Shown here: positions 14,260 to 25,890 of the stretch, piece after piece | Position numbering within the stretch: position 1 is the first letter of the stretch | Layout: each line of letters begins with the position of its first letter | DNA from: Paguma larvata | Lineage: Eukaryota > Chordata > Mammalia > Carnivora > Viverridae | Reading direction: 5' to 3' | Length of the DNA stretch: 64,000 nucleotides | NCBI GenBank assembly: GCA_030068075.1 | Contig: CM057841.1 | Span: 49,889,030 to 49,953,029 of the forward strand | Notes under the pieces: model-generated | Database searches by the model: none | Told to the model about the DNA's origin: nothing | What the model saw: only the letters and a program-made list of their open reading frames with translations | Position numbers and translations under genes: made by a program

Positions 14260-15445
14260 TTTCTGCACGAAATAACAGAGCTTCAAAATATATAAAGAAA
14301 AATGGACAGAAATGATAGGAGAAATAGACAACACACATTGAAACACAAAACATAGTGAAGGATTTTTTATCTCTCTCTCTCTGTATTTTACTGAAGAAGT
14401 GGGCAAAAAAAAAAAAAAGTAGTAAAAATACAGAAGATTTTAACAGCAAAGTTAACAAATTTGACAAAATGTGTAAATAAGTAGTAACTGATATTTATAT
14501 AATGGACAGGATGCATAAAACCCTGCTCCCAACAACTACAGAATATACATTCTTATCCAGTGTTTCTTTGGATATTTAGTTAAACTTATTATTCTGGGCC
14601 ATAAACATTGTTTGAACAAATGAGAGGATTTAAATCACACAGAATAAATACCATGGATATAGTTGAATTAAGCTAGAAACCAATAATTAAGAAATACTAA
14701 AAAACCTAGAAAGGTGTGGGGTTTAATTAATACGCTTTCCAAAAGGAAATCTCAGTGGAAGTTAGGGAACATTTTAATTCAATGATAACAAAATGCTACC
14801 AGTCAAAGTTGAGATGCAGCTTGGTCCAAACTAATAGCTTGACTTGCACAAATTACAAAAGACAGAAGACTAAATACTAATGATCCATTTATTGCCTAGT
14901 TCTTCATCTTCCTAAGAAATTCTTAAAAAACAGCAAATTAAACCAAAAGTAAGGAAAAATAAAGGAAAAAAAAGAAAAGTGCATTAGTTAATGAAACAGA
15001 AGACATGCAATATAACCAAAAAGACAAAAATATAGCAAGAGGGTACTTTAACAAACTTTCTGGTACTAATGGTGAAAATTTAAATGAATTGAGAAAAAGT
15101 GATTTGAAAAACACAACCCAGAAAGTTGTACCCAAAGAATAAAATGGAAAATTTAAATATCCCTCTGTCTGTTAAAGATAGTGAATCCATAATTCACACG
15201 CTCCAGTGGAGAGAACTCCAGGCTAAAATGCCTTCGAATGTGAATTCTCCCAGATACTTTTAAGGAAGATAAAACTCTAATCTTACACATTCTCTTCCAG
15301 AGGACAGGAAAAAAAAAAGTCAAAATACTTCCCAACTCCTTCTGTGAGGCCAGCATAACCTTGATACCAAACCCCGTCAAGGACAAACAAGAAAGGAAAA
15401 TTAAAAGCCACTCTGTCATGAATATAAATGCAAAATACTGCAAAC
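14260..15445 (+). mobile_element. Decayed L1M ORF2 segment, sense
   Basis: Heavily mutated but ordered ORF2 wording: AGGAGAAATAGACAACAC, CCAACAACTACAGAATATAC, TATTCTGGGCCATAAAC, GATTTAAATCACACAGAAT, then ATTAGTTAATGAAACAGAAG, GAGGCCAGCATAACCTTGAT and ACCAAACCCCGTCAAGGAC. These map to the ORF2 endonuclease-to-reverse-transcriptase region. All frames are broken. Limits are approximate. Confidence 0.65.
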
Positions 15446-15984
15446 AGAATGTTAGCCTATATGTGTGCCGGGGTCTGGGACTCAGCCTCAGAATGAGAAT
15501 GCGCCCTCTTGGCTGGAAGGCACACGGGCTCTGCTAGCATGGTGGGTTGTAAAACCGAAGAAAGTAGGGGCCTGGAGCTTTCTAGTCTGATCCCGTGCGT
15601 CAGAATCCTGAACATCTTCTCAAGGAGAGGAAATATGAGCAGAGCTAGCTGTAGAAAACCATCTTTTTTTGTAGACACTCATTTTAGAGACCATTGTAAT
15701 TAAAGATGTGCTGTAATCTCTTTGCCCGCCTCTTGGGTGACACATCCCTTCGACCACACCTCTTTCTCCAGCCAGCATGGCAAGGAGCAAGTCCAGTTCC
15801 CAGCATGTGCACCAGGGCCTCGTCTGAGATCGTACCACCACCCGTAGCTTCCTGCCCATGGCCCCCTGGATGCTCCCAGCAAATCCACCGGGCATTATAA
15901 TTCTGGTAGCAGAGTATGGGGAGTACTATCTGCCTGTGAGGCTAATCTTGACCAACAGAGGACAAAAACTAACGGATAAAATCT

Positions 15985-17212
15985 TCCCCGCTTTGTCTTC
16001 AGGGTGGAAAGTTCTGAGATGCATCACAATGAGGCTGCTCACAAGTGTTAAACTTCTCATTTTATTCATGCATTGTGTTCCCGATTTTGTTCACTTGTCC
16101 ATGTTGTCTTGTATCTCCCTGAACTTCTTTCTGCTGGTTGTGTGAATTCTTTGCTAGGCAGTTTTATAGATCTTCATTTCTTCGGGGGCAGTTGCTGGAA
16201 GTTTATTCCTGTCCTTCGGTGGTGTCATGTCTGCCTGATTTTCCATGATCTGTATAGCCTTGCATTGTTGTCTGCATCTGAAGGAGCATCACTGCACAGG
16301 TCCCTGGGCCGCAGGATTTGGCCCAGACTGTGTCCGAGAGGGGCTCGAACTGATTGAAATGCCCACGGCAGGCTGTACAGCCTGGACCAAGGTGTGCGGG
16401 CCTGCCTTCAAGGGCATGGAAGAATGTGTCTCCTGTCAGACCCCTAGGTGGGCAGGACTGCTCCAAGATTGTGGCTAAGAGGGGCTAGAGCCAAGTCACA
16501 GGGCCACTTCAGAGTCCAGTACGATCAAAGCAGGCAGGCCTGCCTCTGGAGGCCTGAGCAGGTGAGGCGTGAGTGTCCCTCCAGGGGCCTGAGTGGGCAT
16601 GACAGTGTCTGGGCTGGAGCTGAGAGGGTTTGGAACGGGATCTGACTTCAAGATCCACAGTCAGGCCGAGGTTTGAGGGTTGACCTCCTGGAGGATGGTG
16701 AGACTGCTTCCTGATGGAGCAGTGAGGAAGGGCTGGCCCAGTCTCTGCATGGGCAGAGCTGCTCCCCAGAGCAGCTGGGAGGAGCAGGAGCCCAGGTACA
16801 GAGCTGTTGTAGAATGTTTTTTTCCCAAGGCTGGGGTCAAGTGTGCCTCCTGGTGGGTCCCTGGGAGGGGAGACCTGTTCCTGGACTGCAGCTGGGTCCC
16901 ACAGAGGCGCTTTTGTCCCTGGAGGGCTGCCAAATCATTGTTGCTACGGGGACCTATGAGCAGGAGATTTCCTATTCTGCCATCTCTTTTTTTTTAATGT
17001 TTATTTATTTTTGACGGAGAGAGAGAGAGACAGAGCATGAGTGGGGGAGGGGCAGAGCTGAAGCAGGCTCCATGCTCTGAGCTGTCAGCACAGAGCCGGA
17101 TGAGGGGCTCGAACTCTCGAAGCACAAGTTCATGACCTGAGCCGAAGTCAGACGCTCAACCCACTGAGCCACCCAGGCGCCCCTCCTATTCTGTCATCTT
17201 GCTGATGTAACT
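15985..17212. mobile_element. L1/HAL1 5'-UTR-like block with GC-rich part, split by a SINE
   Basis: The first part (15985-16290) resembles wording I associate with old L1/HAL1 5' regions: GCAGTTTTATAGATCTTCAT, GGGGCAGTTGCTGGAAGTTT, CTTGCATTGTTGTCTGCATC. It continues into a GC-rich stretch with loosely repeated GGCCTGAG, GGGGCTAGAG, GGGCAGAGCT words, and ends with a CCTATTCTGCCATCT motif. A SINE (16987-17183) has duplicated this last motif, so the block resumes after it as CCTATTCTGTCATCTTGCTG. Several 65-105-codon ORFs on both strands lie here and are compositional. I am unsure of orientation and subfamily. Confidence 0.5.
16987..17183 (-). mobile_element. Felid tRNA-derived SINE, antisense
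   Basis: AATGTTTATTTATTTTTGA, GAGAGAGAGAGACAGAGCAT, CTGTCAGCACAGAGCC and the reversed head GAGCCACCCAGGCGCCCC. The flanking sequences CCTATTCTGCCATCTC and CCTATTCTGTCATCTT are the TSD with two differences. Confidence 0.95.
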
Positions 17213-18364
17213 TCATATATTCTATGTCCGTCTGTCTCTCATTATCATCTCCTGTCTAATCATCTGTCATTTCCGTTCCCGTAAATCATCTCATTTGATT
17301 TTTAACTGTAGCCCTTTTGAAGACTGCCCTACAGATGTAAATCCACGAGAAAAGATGTGGAAAAATTACATGATTTTGTAAGGATTTCTCTGTTTCTTCT
17401 CAAACAGGACTTTATATCAAAGATTTTCTCCCTCAGAGGGAATTGTCAGGTCCTTAAAGGTCTAATACTTTAAGTAGAAAGCTAGCCCCAAATCCTATTT
17501 AAGTGATTTGAGGGTTGTTATTTTTCTCTTATCTTTTGTACCTTTTAAAAAAAGTTGACATGTAATGAATATTAACAATAGGACATAAAAGGGACACATG
17601 TAAGATGGACTATATAATTGGCCATATAAAATGTAACTGATTTAATAGACTATATAAAAATATCTGACTGTATAAAAATGAAAAACAGGACCAGAGACTC
17701 TGTGCCAGAATGAGAATGTTTATGTGGGTTTTTCTAAAACCTCATCCTTGACCTTGGCATCGTGCATGCCCTCCTAGAATGAGCTGGTCCACTGCCAGGG
17801 CCTCCAGGAGGAGGCCCGTGCAGACAATTCCCACATTTGCGCTGGAGGAGAAACATGTCTAACGATCTCCTTTCTTGTATTTTCAACTGCCTGCTGGAAT
17901 TTTCCAGCTGCCTACTAGATGTCTTGTCTTCACAAAAAAGCTCAACATATCTTAAGTTAACTATATCACCTCCAAGCCACCTTCTGCTCGTAATTATTTT
18001 TCTTTTTCTCCTTCCTGGTGGTAATCTTAATCGCCATGGCTTAACATTCTTAGAATCACATTTTATTTCTCTCTTGATCCCTCCTCCTGAAGATGATAAA
18101 TTCTGTGGATGCATGGTTTGCAATCCCTCTCTTATATTCCCTTTTTTGATTCCATTGCTACTACCCTAATGCAGTTTTGGGATTCCTAACCAAGGTTATT
18201 TTAATAGAGCCATAACTGGTCATGTAATTTCGAGGCTTTCCTCAATAAAAATAAATTTTCGAGTGCAGTTGTAACCTTGTTTTTGCCTGTTTAAGATTTT
18301 TCAACGCCGCCTTCCTCACACATGTGGACACGTTTCTGAACGTGCTTTCTAAAGTCCAGCTAAT

Positions 18365-18532
18365 GGGGAACCTGGGTGGCTTAGTTGGTTAAGCATCTGA
18401 CTTCAGCTCAGGTTATGATCTCATAGTTCGTGAGCTCGAGCCCTGCGTCGGGTTCTGTGCTGACAGTTCGGAGCCTGGAGCCTGCTTCGATTTCTGTGTC
18501 TCCCTCTCTCTTTCTGCCCCTTCCCTGCTTAT

Positions 18533-18569
<37 letters not shown>

Positions 18570-18590
18570 AATAAATAAACATTAAAAAAA
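18365..18590 (+). mobile_element. Felid tRNA-derived SINE, sense
   Basis: GGGGAACCTGGGTGGCTTAG head, GGAGCCTGGAGCCTGCTTCG core, a long (TC)n run near 18536-18565 and an AAATAAATAAACATTAAAA tail. TSD AAAGTCCAGCTAAT before and AAAGTCCAGGTAAT after. The 5' end lacks one base pattern of the usual GGGGCGCC, a minor change. Confidence 0.95.
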
Positions 18591-19049
18591 GTCCAGGTAA
18601 TATTCTGCAGTGGTTGAGCAGATAATTTGGTAGTTTTAAGAAAAAAATAATAAAAAATATTCGTGTTTCCAAATTAAACTGTAAGGTAACCTGTAAATTG
18701 TCTACCATTCGCTAACAGAGTATCGTTTCTCTTAACTAACTCATCGTTGCTTAATTTGTGTGCTAATGCTTGTTTTGTTCTATAAATCTAATTATTTAAT
18801 CTAAATAAACCTAATAAGTGCTATACGGCATTAATTCTGTGGTTAGCACAAATACACAAAGAGCTCATTGATGCATAAAAGTATAAATGGAATATAAAAG
18901 TAAGAAATAGAAATTTGAACAATGTCCTAAATACATGGGGCGACCATGATGTTAGTACAAAGAATAAATCCACACAAACTGGGATATGTGAGTATTTGAA
19001 TGTGGTGACTTCATAGAAGCATCTAAATAAGGAAAGCACAGGATGGACA

Positions 19050-19290
19050 AAGCAAAGGCTTTGGGCCTAGTAGACAAAGACTTTATATCAACTCTTTTAA
19101 ATATGTTCGCAGAGCCAAAAGAAATGTGAAGCATGTTTCCACAAATAGAGAATATCAATAGAGGTACAGACGGAAATAAACTAGTGTTTTCCAGTGTGAG
19201 TGTTAAGAATTTTTCTATAATGGAAAATAACAGAACTATGTATACATCCAGGTTGTACTCTTTATAGCAAAATCTCATCTCATTATTGAT
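19050..19290 (+). mobile_element. Possible decayed L1ME/HAL1 ORF segment
   Basis: GACTTTATATCAACTCTTTT followed by AAATATGTTCGCAGAGCC and AAAAGAAATGTGAAGCATG resemble an L1/HAL1 coding segment (aligned from memory as 'gactttaaatcagc ... aatatgttcaaagaa'). No open frame. Weak call. Confidence 0.35.
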
Positions 19291-19299
19291 ATTCTGGGA

Positions 19300-21240
19300 A
19301 GCAAAGTAGAATAAGCTGTTTGCAGAATTCCTCTAGCAAAAGACACTATCAAAAACCTGTATTTTTTTAGTGGCTCTGAATGCAGAAGAATAACTATTAT
19401 GAGAAAATGCTAGTAGCCTCCTGCTTGCTTCGATGTAAGAACTACCTTGATAATGGAGTTTTAATCCTGCTTCAGCCTACATAAGAGCTAAAGCACTCAT
19501 CCGCCTTTCAGTCTGGTTAGCCTTGGTGACCCACTGCAGGGGAAATGCTTTTTCTGGATCATTTGGTGTGCCGTGTTGCAGACTGGACAATGCGGCAGAG
19601 CAGGGCCTGGGTGGCACTGGATAGATAGGTGAGGCTTCGTTCACAGAGGATGGTCGGCAGACGGTAACAGGTGTCTGTGTTACAGCCTTACCAAACTGTG
19701 GCCACTGGGAAGTGGGGGTAGGGAGTGCTGTTCGCCATGTTGTGCAAACACGTGGGCAGTAGTTTCTGCCTTTCTGCATTAAAGCACACTGGTTAATGTT
19801 GGGAAAGGTGAGCATATGAATTTCTGTAATGAAGCAAGACAAAAACATTTTTAATGACGATAACAATTCCCTCCGAGACATGTCTGTGTTGGGGATGATT
19901 TGGGGAGTAGAAATGGGTATGACCTCCCCACCTGTCTCCTTCTCCTCTCCCAGCTCCGAGATGCACATGTCACCCAAGGCTTAAGGAAAGGGGGTTCACT
20001 GAACAGCTTGGGAACAAAGCTAAGTGGGTACTTTTCAAGTCTAGAATATAAAAGGGGACTTTTTGAAGGGGAAATGAGCAACCTGAAGAAATCCCTTTTG
20101 GCTGTGTCCTGCTGAGGGGAAGAGAAAAGGAGGGCTTGGAAAGGGAGGAAGAGGGTTGGACATGAGCAAGCAAGTATGAAGACTCAGTTTCCCTGAAATC
20201 CTGCCTCAGGTTAAGTCCACAGTGGGAAATGTCTCAGAGCCCTTCATGTTCAGGCATCTGCATGCAAAAGCTGTTGGGTATGGTAGGCAATGGAGGGGAG
20301 CCTGCCCGCCTCAAGAGAAGATACCAGCTCCCCCTCTTGCTGCAGTAGAGAGATGGTAGTTTGGCGGAGACCCTACAGCAGCCCCAGGTGGCACATGAGG
20401 GAACCAAGGGCTGCTCTGGCTCCCTGGAATGAATGCAGAAGGTAGGGAGTGGAACAGTGGGTGTGGGTCTCCCCCGGGGTGGGAGGGAGGAAGAACACCG
20501 AATGCCCTGCTAAAGCACGGCCCACACCTGCCCAGTCACCATGGAGCATAGGGGAGGCGAGGCTGCTTGACCGTGTGTGGAGAAGACCAGGAGGTGGTCG
20601 TCCTCTCCCCGGCTTGCAGGGTTGGCAGGAGAGGAGACAGACCCCTGCAAGCATTTTGAAGCCGATGAGGACAGAAATAAAATCCTGACTTGACTGAGTA
20701 ATCCATGACTGGACAGAGTTCCTCTGAAATGATTAGATTGATTTTCTACATTAGACAGAATAGAAACTCAAGAGAGAACATTAGATTGAGTTAGGGGAAA
20801 AATGCATTTTTCATACCTGAGGCTGTAACTGAGAAATTCATGAGGGCAGTATGATTCTAGCTGCATTGCCCAAGTAGCTTATCTGAGCTGTGGTCAATAC
20901 TCTGCTGGCTCGTAGGAGCCCGCTGTCAGCAGCTCTTCCCAACTCAGCGTTAGCAAGTTGGGAGCTTAAAATCTGCCACCGAGGGAGCATTTACACCATA
21001 GGAATTGACAAAAGCTATAGAGCAGGACTCCCTCTCCTGTACTCTCCCCAGGGAACCACATACTAAACACTTACCAGCATACCACTTAGCTGAACTTATC
21101 TCCTATGAGCCAACATTTAATTATTTTGGAAAAAAATATATTAGAATATATTTCACAAACTGGACTACGATGCAGAAGACCTGAACCAAGAGTTTGACGT
21201 TCTCCCAGTAATTGTTTGTTGCTTTAAAAAAAAAATCTAT
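19300..21240. other. Intronic stretch, moderately GC-rich, no recognised feature
   Basis: Contains a 166-codon minus-strand ORF (19477-19977), the longest minus ORF in the window, with overlapping ORFs on both strands. I see no domain, signal peptide or family resemblance in its product, and there is no splice or start context to support it. The 19450-20690 part is richer in G and C than its surroundings and could be an old LTR. Confidence 0.4.
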
Positions 21241-21250
21241 AAATATGGTG

Positions 21251-21280
21251 TTTATTTATTTATTTATTTATTTATTTATT
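21251..21280. repeat. (TTTA)n microsatellite
   Basis: About 30 bases of uninterrupted TTTA units, following an A-rich run and shortly before a SINE. Confidence 0.95.
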
Positions 21281-21374
21281 GTATATTTACAATACAGCTA
21301 ACTTCTTTATCATAATTTAAAAAACTTGTTTCTAGAACCACATAAAACAACTAAGTGTATTAAGAATCCCGGAG

Positions 21375-21604
21375 TGGGGTGCCTGGGTGGCTCAGTTGGT
21401 TGAGCGTCTGACTTCGGCTCAGGTCATGATCTCATAGTTTGTGAGTTCGAGCCCCACATCGGTCTCTGTGCTGACAGCTCAGAGCCTGGAGCCTGCTTCG
21501 GATTCTGTGTGTCCCTCTCACTCTGTCCCTCCCCTGCTTATCCTCTGTCTCCCTCTCTCTCTCAAAAATAAATAAGCATTAAAAAATTAAAAAAAAAAAA
21601 AAAA
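21375..21604 (+). mobile_element. Felid tRNA-derived SINE, sense, first of a tandem pair
   Basis: GGGGTGCCTGGGTGGCTCAG head through a long A-rich tail. It is flanked by an exact 13-base duplication, AAGAATCCCGGAG (21362-21374 and 21605-21617). The 3' copy of the duplication is at the very start of the next SINE, so this element landed at that SINE's 5' edge. Confidence 0.95.
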
Positions 21605-21616
21605 AAGAATCCCGGA

Positions 21617-21832
21617 GCACCTGGGTGTCTCAGTTGGTTAAATATTTGACTCTTGATTGCTACTCAGGTCATGATCTCACAGTTCATGATTTCAAGCCCC
21701 GTGTTGGTCTTTTCACTGACAGCGAGCGGCCTGCTTGGGATTCTCTGTTTCCCTCCTTCTGCCCCTCCCCCACATGCTCTCTATCTCTCTCTCTCTCTCA
21801 AAATAAATAAACATTAAAAAGAAAAAAAAATA
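21617..21832 (+). mobile_element. Carnivore SINE, sense, second of a tandem pair
   Basis: GCACCTGGGTGTCTCAGTTGG head, TTGACTCTTGATTGC, a shortened middle (GACAGCGAGCGGCCTGCTTG) and AAATAAATAAACATT tail. It is more diverged than its neighbour and uses the CTCTTGAT variant head, consistent with an older subfamily. Confidence 0.9.
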
Positions 21833-22339
21833 AACAGAATGTATATCCCAAGCTGAAACATTCAAACTTCCAGCTTTTGGGGTTGGACATGTGGGTTGCT
21901 TTCTGTTTGATTTTATGCTAAAAAGAGAGCAGCTCTCCATTCAACATCTATCTTTAATCAAAATATACAGAAATCTCCAACAGACCCACAAAATCTTCTC
22001 TTTTTCTCAGTGACCTACCAATATGAGCTAAAATAGTTTAGAGAGTAAATATCAAGAGTGAGAAGTAAAAGCTACAGAAGTGGCCCAAAACAGGTCAAAC
22101 TATCCAATTAATCTGGTATAGCTTGGTCAAAGATTGCAAATAATATCTTCTTACAGAACAGTGGGAGTAAGTGCATATTATTAGTGACCTTAAATACTGC
22201 CTATTCTATACATTTAAAATTATAGATGGCCTTTTTAAATATTCATTTATCTTAAGTTGATGGTCCGCATATGTGCCCAACACAAAACACATGCTGAGTG
22301 GTCCTCACATGCTCAAAGTTTGACCATTGTTTTCTTAGT

Positions 22340-22735
22340 TTTGAATGAAAGACTTGCAACGATCTGGCTCCACTTTCTTTTCCTGCCTTAATGACCACTG
22401 CCCTCTCCATGCCCTCTCTCTCCCTTCAGTCCAATTACTGCCATTCTGAAAAATGTGCCTTGCATCTGTCTGCCCTTGGATCATTCCTCTGCTTGGAAGC
22501 CTTCAACCCTCCATTTTGACCTTTCAGAAGCCTACCCTAAAACCTAAATGGAATGTTTCTGCTTTCCCTAGTCACTCAGCCAGCAGTCCTCTCCAGATCC
22601 TAAACTTCTTTAGTGTATATCCTGTTTCAGGGTCCTCATGTAATATGCATCACCTGCTCACGTGTCTGCTTACGGTCTCATAAAAGGTAAACTTCCTGAA
22701 GGTGCAACCCTTATCATCCGTGATGAGGAACAGGC
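22340..22735 (+). mobile_element. L2 LINE 3' region, sense
   Basis: Pyrimidine-rich wording typical of the L2 3' part: CTTGCAACGATCTGGCTCC, CTTTCTTTTCCTGCCTTAAT, GCCCTTGGATCATTCCTCTG, CTTTCAGAAGCCTACCC. Diverged and without coding capacity. Confidence 0.6.
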
Positions 22736-22905
22736 TCTGGAGTCAACTGTGTTCAAGGCTTTGCCTTATTTGAGTATATTCTGTGACCTTTCACAGGTGA
22801 CCTCCCTTTGCCCCAGTGTCTTCTTGTCTAAATTAGGAAAAATAATAGTTTCCATGTCATAGGCTTGTTGTGAGAATCAAATGAGTCAGGACAGGGAAGC
22901 ACATC
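22735..22905 (-). repeat. MIR SINE fragment, antisense
   Basis: CTCTGGAGTCAACTGTG, CCCCAGTGTCTTCTTG, ATAGGCTTGTTGTGAGAAT and CAAATGAGTCAGGAC correspond to a reversed MIR. It directly follows the L2 fragment. Confidence 0.75.
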
Positions 22906-23444
22906 GTAGGACATGTGGGCAACTTCTCTTTATAGCTGGTGATCCTGAGTCATTCCGGGCATTTATTTGGACTGTGTATGTACCAGTAGATACAGTGATC
23001 ACATTTGGTCCCCTACTTGCGGGTATTCATGGTGGTGATTAGAGTGATACTGATATTTCCTTGTATACAATAGTTTTCTCTGAAAAATTTGTGTGTGATT
23101 CAGCACTGAAAACCATGCCCAGTCTATGTGATTAGGGAGGTAAATTCTAATTCTTTGATATGAGGGATGGCATTTAGAGATTTTTTAAAGAAGGTACTAT
23201 TTCCTACCTTTCTATTTCCTCATGCTTTAATAGTTCTAATTAAGAATTAGACACATCCTAAATTTCATAGCCCCTCCTGGATTCAATTTTTTGACATTTT
23301 ATTTCTGCCTTCTTTCTGTTTTTAAATGGTATGAGGAAAATTTAGTAGTGTTGAGATTTTCAAAAACATAAAATCTAACCACTTTGTAACTACATATAAA
23401 CCACAAGAATTTAAATGTTAAGATATTTAATTAAGACACTTTAT

Positions 23445-23670
23445 GGGGTGCCTGGGTGGCTCAGTTGATTACGCATCCAACTTTGACTGAGGTCATAATC
23501 TCACAGTTCATGGATTCAAGCCCCGTGTTGAGCTCTGTGTTGACAGCTCAGAGCCTGGAACCTGCTTCATATTCTATGTCTCCCTCTCTTTCTCTCTGTC
23601 TCTCTCTCTGCCCCTCCTCCAGTCACACTCTGTCTCTCTCTCAAAAATAAACATTAAAAAAATTTTAAAA
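23445..23670 (+). mobile_element. Felid tRNA-derived SINE, sense
   Basis: GGGGTGCCTGGGTGGCTCAG head, GACAGCTCAGAGCCTGG, TC-rich region, AAAAATAAACATTAAAAAA tail. The TSD is weak (AAGACACTT and AAGACATTC). Confidence 0.93.
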
Positions 23671-24655
23671 AGACATTCACCAAATATTCATTTACTCATT
23701 GGAATTCAAGACGCATTTCAGATACTCAAAAAAAAAAACAAAAAAATTAATGAGAATTAATCAGAACTATTTCTTATACAAGAAATGGTAAAAAGAGTTT
23801 AAGATCTTTGAAATGTCAACTTTGCTCATTAAAAAAGTCCATCATTTTTCCTTTGTTACTAGAAAGTAAAACTCTTATAGACCTTTGACCTTCTGCAGTC
23901 ACCTCACCATCTAATTTAGTTCTTGTTGCTCTGAGTTTGGCCATATTCGAACAGTAACAGCTCAGCTAATGGCAGGCCTCCCTTTTATGTCTGACCAGCT
24001 CACAAAAGTTTTTACAAGGTCAGACCTGAATGTGACAGTGGTATTGTAATATGGAGTTTGATTCTTCGTTATTAATTAAAAAAACATATAAGCTTTATTC
24101 TTTCATATTACAAAGTTCTTGTAAACAGCAAGCCAGGCCGTGGGGGAGGTGCTCTTTGAGCTGCCACCGTGAGGTGGAGGAAAGAGAGTCCTGGCTGCTT
24201 GAGAGGGGTACATAGCATTCAAGCAAAATTGTGATGAATGAGAATAGACTTCATAGAAAACCGCACTGTTTTGTGAGGCCCTGATGTCTCCAGTGCCATA
24301 CTGAGGTTGTGTTAAATGACCTGCCTAGAAGGATTCCTTTTGTTACCAGAAAAATTATTCAACTTACTTTTACTAAAACAACTCTGGGAACGATGACAAA
24401 AATAGATTGGTTCTTTAAGAGGCACATGCTGAAGATTTCCAGAAGGGTAGGACATCAGGCAGGAACACAATTTCCTGTGTTCCTCTCCAAAGCCTGTAAA
24501 TGTAGCCAAATCCCACTGGCCTTGCTTCCTTCATTGTCACTGCCCTGGAAGAGCAGCCCCTCTGTTCTAACGTGAATCAGTCGCGGTATCCTGTATCTTT
24601 CGTGCTTCCTCGGGATTCCTGTTCCTTCCATTTTACATCTTCCCAATTTCCCTTC
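23671..24655. other. Intronic stretch with no recognised feature
   Basis: AT-rich sequence, then a more mixed part from 24120. Short overlapping ORFs near 24309-24685 occur on both strands and show no family resemblance. Confidence 0.5.
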
Positions 24656-24659
24656 CACT

Positions 24660-24835
24660 GATGACTTTACTGTCAGCGTCACCACCTAGAAAGATTTCCA
24701 AGCCATTATCCTTGACTTTATAAGCTTCTACATACCCTCCCAACATCCGATATCTAAAGGGGTACCCACGGGTGACCAAGCCTTGCCAATGTCACTTCAG
24801 TAAAATCTCTAGAATGCTTTCACTTCTTTTCATTA
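24660..24835 (+). mobile_element. L2 LINE fragment, sense
   Basis: AAGCCATTATCCTTGACTTT, CCCAACATCCGATATC, GTGACCAAGCCTTGCC and AAAATCTCTAGAATGC follow the order of an L2 consensus segment. Confidence 0.55.
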
Positions 24836-25089
24836 TTTTATTTACTCAATTCAAGAGTATATTCCTAAGCAACTAACAAATCAATATAGAAAGTAAGTTT
24901 TTAACTGAGTGGTTGAAATAACAAGGGCTCAAACCAGAGTAGGGATCATGAAAAGGCAAAGGCTATAATGAAAATTGCTTCAGAGGTAACATTGGCTAGA
25001 TTTGGCAATTTCTACACATATAGAAATTTCTATTTCTGTTATTGAAAGGGAATAATTAGAAGTGATTTTAAGATTTCGGTCTGAGCAAA

Positions 25090-25440
25090 GATTGGAATGA
25101 TGTGGCCATCTGGTTCTGACAGGAGGTAAGGCATCCATTTTTGGAATGTCAAGCTGGAGATATCTATAGGGCATCCATGAATAGATCTATAGGAAACATT
25201 CAGGATTCAGAATACAGATTTCAAAGGAAAGTCAGAGCTTAAAAATAAAGATTCAGGCGTCATCATCCAAAAACAAAAAACTAATCATTGCAGCCATAGA
25301 CGTGAGAAATGCAGTCTATTGAGAATGAAACATAAAAGAGGGCAGGAGAATTGTTATTAGCTTTTAAACAAAAGTAAGAGAGGGAGCTCTGTGAAGGATA
25401 CTGAAAAAGGCTGGCCAAAGGGGCTGAGGAAAGGAAATGA
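25090..25440. repeat. Fragment of an ancient unassigned interspersed repeat
   Basis: CAAGCTGGAGATATCTATAG, GTCAGAGCTTAAAAATAAAG and ATTCAGGCGTCATCATCC resemble part of the same old mammalian repeat as 36086-37640. The similarity is by eye only. Confidence 0.35.
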
Positions 25441-25832
25441 GCTAAAGGTTTGTTCTAAGTGATTTGGTCATGACTTCTGATCTAGAGATGTTTCCTGATG
25501 GGTTTGTCTCAGCTCATTTATTGACCTAGACAACTCTTCTATTCTAAAGATAAAAGCTTTTGTTCTTTTTTGAAAGCATCATCTCTCAAGAATTATGCAA
25601 ATCATGAATTTCTTATTAAAACTCAATTTGTGGATCATCTGTAAGTTCCATATAATGCCCATACTATCATATTGTCCTTGTTTTTATATAAAGGAATGTA
25701 AAATGCTGGAAGTTTCTATCAAGCGTACATATATTCTTGAAAAAATGATAGACTTAAAAATTGTACAAATGGTGCATAAAATGACATAGAATTCTTCTCA
25801 GCTATACATCTGTTAGAGGAAAGATCCCTACC

Positions 25833-25890
25833 TTTATTTATTTTATTTTATTTTATTTTATTTTATTTTATTTTATTTTATTTTATTTTA
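25833..25890. repeat. (TTTTA)n microsatellite derived from an L1 tail
   Basis: Uninterrupted pentanucleotide units at the 3' end of the antisense L1. Such tails often vary in length between individuals. Confidence 0.95.
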
